Positions 33,508-42,539 of a stretch of 64,000 bases of DNA are shown here, piece by piece (positions within the stretch are counted from its first letter, which is position 1; every line of letters starts with the position of its first letter). Source of the DNA: Podospora bellae-mahoneyi (taxonomy: Eukaryota; Ascomycota; Sordariomycetes; Sordariales; Podosporaceae); NCBI RefSeq assembly GCF_035222275.1, contig NC_085885.1, forward strand, positions 1,116,001-1,180,000, in the 5' to 3' direction. Made by a program: the position numbers and the translations under genes. The notes under the pieces are model-generated. The model saw nothing but the letters and a program-made list of their open reading frames with translations, did no database searches and was not told where the DNA came from.

Positions 33508-35011
33508 TCAACGTCTCCTCAAGTACCAATTGAAAGCCAACTGCGAGGTGTGCATATTGAATGGCGTGGGAATCTCAGTCTTGCCCGGGCGAGCAACCGG
33601 ATGACGGAGGTAGACAGCGGCGCAGATCTTGGGGTTGACCTCAAGATACCGGGGGATGAACGCAAATGCGGACATGTAGGGGCGGGGCCTCCACGGGGTG
33701 GCATATGGCTTGGAGGGGTCCCATGGATTGATCTTCTCCTCCTCGAGCAGACGCTTGAGAATCTGGGACTCGACCATGTCGAATTTGGTTTGAGCTGTTG
33801 GTACTGGCGTTCTTGTCCTGAGCTGTGGGTAGTCGGGGGTGGAGGGGTTGGTGGGTGCCTCGGCGGCAGGGGCTTCCGCTTGTTGCTGTTGCCGAAGCTC
33901 TGCGCGCTCGGCGGGGGTGAGTTCCAGTTCGGACATGAGGGAGGCCAGGTTCTCCATGTCGTCGCCGGTTTCCTGAACATCGGTGCCTACTTTGCGGGCT
34001 CTGTTCATGGCCTCCTTGATCTTCTTGGAGAGCTCACGGATCTCCTTCTTGTGGCCGCCTGAGAGCTTATCCTTGTTCTCCTCGATGATCTTCCTGGCAT
34101 GCTGGTGCAGTTGTTTCAGCCCGTCGAGATGTTGAGCTTTGAGTTGTTCGGGGCTGAGCTCTTCGGCGGACTGCTCAGCGACTTCGGCGGTTTCTTCGGC
34201 GGGCTGGGCATCCTCTTCGGCTGTGGGTGTCTTTGATGTGCTGGACGACTCGGACTTGGAGGTCTTCTTGCGGCCGGTGGCAATCATTACTTTTTCCGGG
34301 TCGACCTGGAAGAGATCACCTGGGTTTAGGAGATATCCGGGATGTTGCATCTGTCACCCAAAGACACGTGTTAAGATGCTGAATTTGAACTGGTCATTAC
34401 GGATAGGCATACCTTCTTCCCGTTCACCTTGACGGCACCGTGAATAACGAACTGGCGGGCCTGCCTCGCACTGCTGGCAAACAGAGCTCGGAAAACGGAA
34501 ATATCGAGACGACGCTCTTGGGGGGCAAAGGTCATCTGCATATAGGGTGTCATGCCCTCGGCATTTCCAGTGTTGCGGGCGACATTCTTTTCGGACCTCC
34601 CTGGCTTGACGTCACGTCCAGAACCACGACCAGCTGCCTGCTCGCTACCGTCGTATTTGGCCATGTATGCTGGATCCATGTTGACGGCTGAGAGCAGTCT
34701 TCTGCTGAACATGCGCTCCCACTGCTTCTCCTTGATATGTTCGCCGTGATAGGCACGGGTGGCAGCTTTGGCGTGCCATTTTTGCTGAAAGAAGGTGCCA
34801 AAGTTACCCTTCCTATCCCTCATCCGGAAGAGGTTGAACAGATTGTATTTGTTCCATGTTTGTCTTACGCGCTAAACTATGCATTAGAGGCCTGGATGTC
34901 ATGGAGATCATGGACAGAGAGGGGTAGAGAGAGAGAGAGAGAGAGCAAGGTCCCCAGACTTACGCCACGCTTCAAGGAATGATAGCGTAATATCCTACGC
35001 TCGCACCTCAT
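33508..35011 (-). CDS. NAM9: Mitochondrial small-subunit ribosomal protein uS4m (Nam9)
   Basis: Three exons, 35011-34964, 34871-34413 and 34350-33508, give 449 aa. Intron 1 (92 nt, donor GTAAGT, acceptor TTTAG) contains a GA microsatellite; intron 2 (62 nt) has donor GTATGC and acceptor GACAG. The N-terminus [20 protein letters not shown] is basic, as in Nam9. The S4 RNA-binding domain is [20 protein letters not shown] and [20 protein letters not shown], continuing to [13 protein letters not shown] (about residues 135-190). A long Lys/Glu-rich, Ala/Glu coiled-coil-like insertion follows, then a C-terminal block ([39 protein letters not shown]) found in fungal mitochondrial S4. It helps assemble the 37S subunit. 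It lies head-to-head with the La gene. Confidence 0.9.
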
Positions 35012-35863
35012 CTTGACGACTTTTTGGGGGCTCTCCTTGTTCAATGGACCAGGCCCGACTCTTGAAAGCGCAGGGTGAGCTGTGGGAGGCAGCTGGAGAT
35101 GCCCAAGGGACTCGGTATAGCGTCGTTGCGAGCTGATGCGCCCTATCGCTATCGCCCGAAAAAGTTTCCAATTGGGGCCGGTCCCCGGCAGCAGCTCACG
35201 TGAGATACCGGCCAGCAACTGAACCAAAAGGTACCTGGAATTTGGACCAGTGAGGAGCGAGTGTTTGCCATACGGGAGCTAGCACAAGATGGAACTAGTC
35301 TGTGCTTATCCGGCAGGCAAATGTGGGGAAGATGCGGGTGCCCAGACCCCAAGCGGCGGGCGGTGACAAGCTGCACAAAAAAAAAAATCCAATTGAAGCA
35401 GCTCGATGTGGGGTTTGCGCCTGCGCGACAGCAGTTTCAGTGTTGACTTGGAGACCGCGCTGATTGACCAAAAAACACCCATAGCCAAAACTTTGCGACA
35501 AGAACAATAGCGTCCAGAGAGACTCTCACAACAATAGTACTCGTCGCTCCAACTCTAGCTTCCTATTGTTCGCTCGCTTCAATAGCCTTCGAGTCACTTG
35601 TCCGTAAGTCCATCTGACTCCTCGCCGCGCCTGGGGGGGCTTTTCACTTTGGCGCACTGCTTGCTTGCTACCCCACCATCCATACCCATCCCATTAAAAG
35701 CTGCCCTCCTCCCCAGCTAGTTCTTTTCTTCCTCCGTTACACTTTTCCAACCCGCCAACTCAAACTCTGTCAAATTCTTCCCTTCTCTTTCTAACCCACT
35801 TCGCAGCACTTCCTCAATTCCCACGGTACTCTCAATCCATCACCTTCACATCACATCGCAACC
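35012..35863. promoter_or_regulatory. Divergent promoter region of uS4m and La genes
   Basis: 852 nt between two start codons facing away from each other. No gene is supported. The La side is CT/CA-rich from 35690 on, as in leaders of highly expressed fungal genes, and a GTAAGTCC (35604) could open a leader intron. Confidence 0.45.
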
Positions 35864-37241
35864 ATGAGCGACGCTGCTGTCAACCAGCCCGAGGTGGCCG
35901 CTGCCGCCACCGAAACCCCCGCCGTTGAGCAGACCACCGCTGCCCCTGTGGCCGAGGTCGAGATGGCTGATGCTGCCCCAACTGAGGCTGCCGCTGAGAA
36001 GTCGGAGGAGAAGGCCGAGGAGAAGACCGAGGAGCAGACTGGTGCCACCAAGCCGCTTCCAATGCTCAAGACCACGGCCAAGATCGACACCAACTACAAG
36101 AACAACAGAAAGTACGATCCTTCTACTCAGGAAGTCACCGACGACCCCGTCCAGATTCGCGCTCAGGTAAGCTCAATTGCAACTGATTGCGTTGAGGCGA
36201 CTGCTGACAATTGCGCAGGTTGAGTTTTGGTTCAATGACAGCAACCTTCCCGGCGACAAGCACATGTGGGAACAGACCGGTGGTCCCGAGAACAAGCCCG
36301 TTTCCCTCAAGCACATTTGCAACTTCAAGCGCATGCAGCGCTTCCAGCCCTACAGTGCCGTCGTGGCTGCTCTTCGCGACAGCACCCTTCTCGAGGTCTC
36401 CGGCGAAGAAGGCGAGGAAGTCATCAAACGCAAGGTTCCCTATGTTCTCTCCACGCTCTCGCCACAGGAACGCCAAGCCAGAAGCGTCTACGTCAAGGGC
36501 TTTGGCGACGAGCACGGTTCCAGCCAGTTTGAGATCGAGCAATTCTTTTCCCAGTTCGGCAAGGTTCAGCACCTTAAGCTCCGCCGCACCAACGAGAACC
36601 TCTTCAAGGGGTCCGTGTTCGTTGAATTTGATTCGGAGGAGACTGCCGACGCCTTTGTCAACAAGGAGCCTGCCGCAACGTGGAACGGCCATGAGTTATT
36701 GATCATGAAGAAGGGCGAGTATTGTGAAATGAAGGCGAAAGAGATCAAGGAGGGCAAGATCCAAGCATCAAACTCCCGCAAGTCCACCTTCTGGGAGGGT
36801 AAGGAAAAGACCTCGACCCGTGGCGGTCGCGGTGGCGCTCGTGGTGGCCGCGGTGGCCGTGACAACCGCAATGGCGATAACAATGAGGATAAAAAGAATG
36901 GTTTCAAGGGTGGTCGTGGTGGGCGTGGCGGGCGTGGCAGGGGAGGTCGCGGTGGCCGTGGTGGCAACAGGGATAATAATAAGGGACGGGATGGGAAGAG
37001 GGAAGAGAAAAAACCTGCCGTTAACGAGTATGTTCCGTCATCTTGTCTTTGACATCAGTCCATTGCTAACTCATTGTTTCACAGCGGCGAGATGCCTACC
37101 ATTCAGGCCACGAACGAAAAGGGCGAGGTCGTCGCCAAGCCTGCCGAGGCTAACGGCAAGCGCGCCCGCGAGAACGACGAGGCGGCTGCTCCCCCGGCCA
37201 AGAAGGTCGACACCAAGACCGAGACTGCCGCCGCGCAATAA
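35864..37241 (+). CDS. LHP1: La protein (Lhp1/Sla1 type RNA chaperone)
   Basis: Exons 35864-36166, 36219-37027 and 37085-37241 give 422 aa. Intron 1 (52 nt): GTAAGC, branch CTGAC, acceptor GCGCAG; intron 2 (57 nt): GTATGT, branch GCTAAC, acceptor CACAG. After an Ala/Glu-rich N-terminus comes the La motif (QVEFWFNDSNLPGDKHMWEQ, about 101-120, through VSLKHICNFKRM), then an RRM beginning RSVYVKGFG with KGSVFVEFDSEETADAF (about 195-275). An RGG-rich low-complexity region (about 315-365) follows, then a C-terminal KRARENDEAAAPPAKK nuclear-localisation-like segment. La binds the 3' UUU of pol III transcripts and protects pre-tRNA and other small RNAs. Codon usage is uniformly C-ending, as expected for high expression. 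Confidence 0.93.
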
Positions 37242-37869
37242 AGGAGAGAGGGAGATTTACGACTCGATGTGGAGATTTTTTGCAGCATCAAGGATAAAAA
37301 AAGGTACATTTCATTCAGGCCATCGACACCACATTTGCATCTTCCCTTTTGACGGACAGATTGGGGACTGTCAAAGATATCCGGATGCTTTGCGTTGTAA
37401 AATTAGAGATTACTCTGGGCTGGCGTTTTAGGGCGGGTCACGTTGGGGGCTCTCTGGTTCTTTTTTCCATACCGGACAGGTTGATTTTAGGGGAATATTA
37501 TCAGCGTTTTGCTATCAAGTGGTTTGATGAGATGAATGGTGATTTGTGTGACTCTTTCAAACCATGTGCGTTTTGTAAGTGACATGATTGATATACTATA
37601 ACACGCATTTTTTGGGGGGACTTGAGAAACAGACATTTTGTTGCCGGGTTTCCAAATTTGTGTGTTGAAATATTGATCGTTTGAGACGAAGATGGAATTA
37701 GCCTATCGTGTCTTTTGATGAACGTTGTCGTAAAACTCACATTCTCGCCGTGCCCTTGTAATCGCCATGATGCTGGAATCCTATCATCATCAGTGGCCAT
37801 GTTGATCTAGCGTGGAATATATCTCCTCGTTGTGGTGGCCGTCCTCGATTTTTCACTTTCCTCCCCCCG
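37242..37869. other. Intergenic between convergent La and G-patch genes
   Basis: No supported gene. The strip is AT-richer than its surroundings and holds the two 3' flanks. Confidence 0.4.
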
Positions 37870-38589
37870 TCAAGACGCCTCGCTGCCTAGGTACTTTTCC
37901 CACTTATCCTCGGCAAACAACTCCTTCATTATCCTGCCCTTTTTCTTCTTTTCTTGCTCGTATTGCTTTCTGGCTTTTTTGGCGTCTAGTAATTTCTCTT
38001 TAGGCCGTGGTATATTTTTTGTTCCCTTTGGAAGTTCAACCCCTAACCCAAGCCTGTCGTCTTTTGGCTTTGGCTTGAGGGGGTGTGCGATACCCTGCTG
38101 ATCAGACCCCAAACCCCTTCTGGAATCTGGATCCCAACCTTGGGAGGATAGATACTGCAACCCCATGCGGGAGCGGTCGAGGGAAGAGGGGGGGTGGGAG
38201 TGGGGGAGGGAGAGTTGGTGGGGGAGGGAGAGTTCGTGGTTGGGAAGGATGGGGAGGTTGCAACTTGGGCAGAGGGGGGGTGTTGGGGAGGGTTTTGTTG
38301 ATGGGGGATCTGAGTGGTTGTTATCTGGGGAGTTTTCATGTCCCATGGGTGGTTTTGGTTCTGGTGGGAGGACGAGACCGAGATAGAGGTCGGATATTGA
38401 CTTTGACGTATCCCATGCTGGCTCGTCGGTGGAGACTGTCTTGAGAGAGGAGGATGCCGGGACAAAGGTTACCGGGTTGCGGTAGAGGCCAGAGCCGAAG
38501 GGGCGTTTTTGCTGGAGGGGGATTTCATCTTCTGGGTTGTCGAATGGGTCGATGGGGAGGGTGGGAGTGGGTTCTGGTGGTGGTGACAT
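37870..38589 (-). CDS. G-patch domain protein
   Basis: Single exon, 239 aa. The key segment is residues about 140-187: MGLQYLSSQGWDPDSRRGLG, then GIAHPLKPKPKDDRLGLG. It has the spaced glycines and the hydrophobic/aromatic residues of the G-patch, the motif that activates DEAH-box RNA helicases. Upstream, FDNPEDEIPLQQKRPFGSGLYRNPVTFVPAS is a conserved-looking N-terminal block, and CPSCNLPI is a lone CxxC that might be half a zinc site. The C-terminus is Lys/Glu-rich and helical (KKARKQYEQEKKKKGRIMKE). A role in RNA processing is inferred from the domain only; the specific helicase partner is unknown. It is divergently arranged with the short-chain dehydrogenase. Confidence 0.78.
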   Translation of the reverse strand: MSPPPEPTPTLPIDPFDNPEDEIPLQQKRPFGSGLYRNPVTFVPASSSLKTVSTDEPAWDTSKSISDLYLGLVLPPEPKPPMGHENSPDNNHSDPPSTKPSPTPPLCPSCNLPILPNHELSLPHQLSLPHSHPPSSLDRSRMGLQYLSSQGWDPDSRRGLGSDQQGIAHPLKPKPKDDRLGLGVELPKGTKNIPRPKEKLLDAKKARKQYEQEKKKKGRIMKELFAEDKWEKYLGSEAS

Positions 38590-38918
38590 TTTTTGTGGTT
38601 TGTGAGGGGTGAAGGTGTCTGTGAAGATGAAGGTGAAAGTGAGGACGAAGAATTGAGGTGCAAAGGCAAAGAAAGCTTGGCTCCCGATCCCTGTTCAACC
38701 AACTTAAAAAAAGCCCGCCCCACATTTGAATCAGGGGTGAGAGAACAACCTACGTCAGCTAGGCTGGAAAACATTCGTGTCCAAATTTATTATCTTTCGT
38801 CGTTCAAAATCCCCTATTCGCGACCAAACCCGCCTCCTTCGCGACAACTCGACACTCCTTTTTTTCCAAAATTAAAACAAAAAAATAATGCGCCCATAAC
38901 CACACACAATCCACCAAA
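38590..38918. promoter_or_regulatory. Divergent promoter of G-patch and SDR genes
   Basis: 329 nt between two outward start codons. The SDR side has A-runs and ACCACACACAATCCACCAAA directly before the ATG. No gene is supported. Confidence 0.45.
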
Positions 38919-40169
38919 ATGCCCCTCCCCTTCCTCGCCTCCCTCTACTTCGACGGCCTCCCCCCCTGGTTCCCCGACCCCCTCGTCGCCCTCAAATACA
39001 CCACCGCTCTCGGCTCCCTCGCCCTCACAAAATGGTACACCTCCGGCCGTCTCAACCCCTCCGAGCGCAAGCTCCACGGCCGCGTGGTAATCATGACGGG
39101 CGGCACCTCCGGAATCGGCGCCAAAACAGCCTTCCAGCTCGCCTCCCGAGGCGCCCAGCTCTGCCTCCTAACCCGACAACCCCCGAACGACCCCTTCCTA
39201 GTCGATTACATCGACGACCTCCGCACCCGCACAAACAACCAAATGATCTACGCCGAACAAGTCGACCTCGCCTCCCTCCACAGCATCCGCCAGTTTGCGA
39301 CAAAATGGATCGACAACGCGCCCCCGAGAAGGCTAGACATGGTTGTCCTCTGCGCCGCAACGCTCACCACCCCCGGGCATAAGAGAAGCGAGACAGAAGA
39401 GGGGATCGAGACGGAGTGGATGGTCAATTACCTCGCCAACGTCCACCTGCTAGGGATTTTGAGTCCCGCGATCAAGGCCCAGCCGTTTGACAGGGACGTG
39501 AGGATCATCATCCCTACCTGCAGCAGCTACATTGGGGCGCCGAAGCTGGAGCCGGAGGATGTGACAGACAAGACGAGATTTTGGTCACCGAAGCTGGCGT
39601 ATGCGAGGAGCAAGCTTGCGTTGATGGTTTTTGCAAAGACGTATCAGAAGCATCTGGATGCGTACAAGAGGCCGGATCAGCTGCCGATGAATGCGAGGGT
39701 TGTGATTGTTGATCCGGGGTTTGCGAGGACGGTGGGGATGAGGAGGTGGTTGACTAGGGGGTCACTTTTGGGCTTGTTTCTCTATGTGGTTTTCTACTTT
39801 GTTGCGTGGTTGTTATTGAAGAGCCCGAATATGGCTGCGCAGAGCATTTTGTTTGCGGCTATGGATGGGGGGTTGTTGAGGGGACCGGGGGGCAAGTTTA
39901 TCAAGGAGTGTATGGAGGTTGACTTTGCGAGGAGAGACATTGAAGACGAAGAAGTGGCCAAGAAGCTGTGGGAGGAAAGTGATAAGTTGATTGAGAAGAC
40001 GGAAAAGGCTTCTGCACTGAGAAGGGCGAGGGAGAAGAAGGAAAAGGAGGAGAGGGAGAAGGTGGAGGAAATTGAGAGCTTGGTGGAAACTATCAAGAAG
40101 GGGAAGGCGAAGCAGGGGGAGGAGAAGAAGAAGAAGAAGAAGACGACGACGACGACGACGACGGATTAA
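38919..40169 (+). CDS. Short-chain dehydrogenase/reductase, membrane- or lipid-droplet-associated
   Basis: Single exon, 416 aa. The Rossmann fold starts after a hydrophobic N-terminus (residues 1-40) with GRVVIMTGGTSGIGAKTAF; TGGTSGIG (60-67) is the cofactor-binding motif. Catalytic Tyr228 and Lys232 are in LAYARSKLAL, and the catalytic Ser is Ser202 or Ser203 (PTCSSYIG). The family NNAG motif is replaced by VVLCAATL. A second hydrophobic segment (about 281-300, LLGLFLYVVFYFVAWLLL) follows the SDR core, an arrangement like retinol-dehydrogenase-type SDRs on ER or lipid droplets. The C-terminus is a long Glu/Lys coiled coil ending in poly-Lys and poly-Thr, encoded by AAG and ACG repeats at 40122-40163. 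Substrate unknown. Confidence 0.85.
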   Translation: MPLPFLASLYFDGLPPWFPDPLVALKYTTALGSLALTKWYTSGRLNPSERKLHGRVVIMTGGTSGIGAKTAFQLASRGAQLCLLTRQPPNDPFLVDYIDDLRTRTNNQMIYAEQVDLASLHSIRQFATKWIDNAPPRRLDMVVLCAATLTTPGHKRSETEEGIETEWMVNYLANVHLLGILSPAIKAQPFDRDVRIIIPTCSSYIGAPKLEPEDVTDKTRFWSPKLAYARSKLALMVFAKTYQKHLDAYKRPDQLPMNARVVIVDPGFARTVGMRRWLTRGSLLGLFLYVVFYFVAWLLLKSPNMAAQSILFAAMDGGLLRGPGGKFIKECMEVDFARRDIEDEEVAKKLWEESDKLIEKTEKASALRRAREKKEKEEREKVEEIESLVETIKKGKAKQGEEKKKKKKTTTTTTTD

Positions 40170-41187
40170 AGTGCGAAACAATAGAGGGGTGAAAGGAAGT
40201 GAGTGTTGACTTATACCTATAGGGTATTTCTCGGCGTGTGGTGGTGGTCAGACCGATGGGCCGGCCGGGCTTATCCGTTGATCAATCGGTCGCTCGGTAT
40301 GTTTGGTCAGAGCGGGGCCCAAGCCCGCATCTCGGCACTTCACGTGCGACGGGACGGACGTCATTGAAGCGACCTCACTTCAGCTATTCATCATCATCAT
40401 CATCAAATATATCGGTTCATCATCACGACAAAGTTCTCATCATTCCAAACCAGATCTCTATCAAATCTCATAATTTCAAACGACGGGCCAGCCCTTTTCC
40501 ATCAGCTCAAAGGTCACCTCACTAGCCGAGGTTCAAAATCAGACAGCGCAAGCAATGGCAGCTACACTACCACCACCGCCAGCGCTCAGCAGCCAACAAC
40601 ATCCACGACAAGAGTTCATTGTGCCATGTCAAGCTGTCTGGCCACATGCACAACCAAATCCCACACAAATACAACAACGCCCACCGCCACAGCCAGCCTT
40701 CAACCCTGCACACTGTCACCCAGTCTTCTTCAGCGATAAGCTCCGGCGTCCGCCATTTGCCCTAGGCTCAGGGCCACAGTTGAACCCAGTCGCGCATGGA
40801 TATGTATACCAGGATGGGACAAGGCCAAACGGCAAAACTAGTGGATCGAGGTTATGAGGTTTATTCAAGCGATATAGAGGCAAGGCAAGGCAACGAACGA
40901 CGCGTGTATAGATAATATCAGTACAATACAAGTACAACCCAAGCTCATAAGCAAAAGGACAAACATCATAAAAGAGAGCCAATATACCACGGGCAAGGAA
41001 ATAATAGAACAAAACATTCCCAAACTCAGACAACACAATTTAAAACCCATGAGTTCGCCTGCTTATACCCATCCCAAAACCAATCCCAAACCCAAAACTT
41101 CCCATCACCCCTTCTTCCGCCCACACGATTTAAAAAAATAACCCAAAAAATATTGCTTGTGCAGGAATAAAGTGTGATGGCATAACC
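40170..41187. other. Intergenic, 1 kb, between convergent SDR and SNARE genes
   Basis: Apart from the small open frame at 40555-40857 (listed separately, low confidence), nothing is supported. A (TCA)n run lies at 40388-40406. Confidence 0.4.
40555..40857 (+). CDS. Possible small Pro/Gln-rich protein, 100 aa
   Basis: The ATG (GCAATGG context) opens a 100-aa frame rich in Pro, Gln and His (PPPPALSSQQ, PPPQPAFNPAHCHP), followed by YVYQDGTRPNGKTSG. There is no signal peptide, membrane segment or domain. It sits between convergent genes, and the frame could equally be chance in CA-rich DNA. Confidence 0.22.
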   Translation: MAATLPPPPALSSQQHPRQEFIVPCQAVWPHAQPNPTQIQQRPPPQPAFNPAHCHPVFFSDKLRRPPFALGSGPQLNPVAHGYVYQDGTRPNGKTSGSRL

Positions 41188-42044
41188 CTAAGGAAGATTG
41201 TTCTTCACACTCACCACCACCGTCACAATAATCAACACTAAAACCAACCCCAACAGCCCCATCAGCTTCACATTCTTCCACCACATCCTCCTCTTCAGCC
41301 CCCTGCTCCTCACGCGAAACTCCCTTGCTGACCCGCCCAGGCGATCAGTCTTGTCGACAAGCAGGTCGATGCGTTCCCCTCTCTCCAACAGGCCCTCAAT
41401 GTTTCTCGTCATGATGCCCCTCACATCCTCGATCTCCCTCTGGGCGGTACGAATGGCGTCGTCCTGCTCGGCGTTGTCTTCTCCTCTCACATTGTTGGTG
41501 CCGTACTCGATCATGAGCCTCTTTAGGTCAGAGTTCAGAGAGGCGCAGCCGTAATTTGGGAGGGTGGCGAGGTCGGTTGATTGAGGGGGGTAGGCCTGGG
41601 AGGTAGGGGTTAGTATGATACAGTCCTTTGGGGACTGTAGTGCGTGTATAATCAAGGGGAAAGGGGGAAGCGGGTGGGACGTACGGCGAGGAATTTAGTT
41701 CGGATCGCGGTGAGGTAGTTGAACGAGATGCGTCGGGATACGGAGGACGAGTCGGAGATCACGAGGAACGTGAGGGGGAGGGGGGATTCGGAGATGTAGT
41801 TGATGTGGTAGGTTCCGTGGGTGTAGGTTAGCTTTTGGGGGGTGGAGTGGTCGATTTTGGGGAGGATGAGGGTTGCTAGTTGGGGGAGGTTGGGGGAGGA
41901 GGAGGTGGAGGATTCGGTTAGGAGGGTGGAGGAGTAGGATATGCAGGAGCTGAGGGGGAGAGGGAGGTTAGTATTGAGGTGAGATAGGGTGGGAGAGGGA
42001 TGGACGTACTAGAGGAGGGGGGTGGAGGTGGATGAGGAGGCCAT
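41188..42044 (-). CDS. Longin-domain R-SNARE (VAMP7/Nyv1-like synaptobrevin)
   Basis: Three exons, 42044-42010, 41949-41685 and 41595-41188, give 235 aa. Intron 1 (60 nt): GTACGT, branch ACTAAC, acceptor CTCAG. Intron 2 (89 nt): GTACGT, acceptor CCCAG. Residues 1-115 form a longin-type domain (PLLYSCISYSSTLL, LTYTHGTYHINYISE, TFLVISDSSSVSRRISFNYL). The SNARE helix is about 140-200 with RTAQREIEDVRGIM, then LLERGERIDLLVDKTDRL; Arg172 is the zero-layer arginine that defines R-SNAREs. A single C-terminal anchor (about 210-231) is followed by KNNLP. R-SNAREs of this type drive fusion with vacuole or endosome; Nyv1 versus VAMP7 naming is not resolved here. It shares a 495-nt divergent promoter with Suv3. 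Confidence 0.9.
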
Positions 42045-42539
42045 TTGGATGGTGGTTGTGGTCTATCTAGTGGTGGTGGCGATGGCTTGGTGAGAAGGTT
42101 GCGGGTTGATTGATTGATTGTCGGATGTATATGGACGCGCCGATGAAGAATCGAAGCTACTGCGCGTGTATGATGTGAGCGAGCGATTGATGATTACAAG
42201 TCTACGAATCGGGGGGTTGTGTCTGGGGAATGCACAATGACGAAGCGTTGGCAGTTCCGCACAGTGGAAACCCTTACCCAACGGTTGGAAACGCCAAGCC
42301 CAGGTCCCTGCCACCGTGGGGGCGGGTCTTGGCAGAAGAGGAAGTTGAAAATCTCCGATAAGATAACAACTTTTTGTTTTGGGACGTGAACCGCCACCAC
42401 TGACACTCCCCTACGATTGCTATACAACCACGAACGACCGAGTTTACGGGGAACAAACGAACGGCCGATTTATACGGGGAGTCAGCGAGAGACTGCGCAC
42501 GCACCCCAGGAGGATGGTGTCGAAACCCACGCTCCCGAC
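42045..42539. promoter_or_regulatory. Divergent promoter of R-SNARE and Suv3 genes
   Basis: The Suv3 frame is open from 42417, but the encoded sequence before the ATG at 42540 is not presequence-like, so it is treated as leader. No other gene is supported. Confidence 0.45.
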
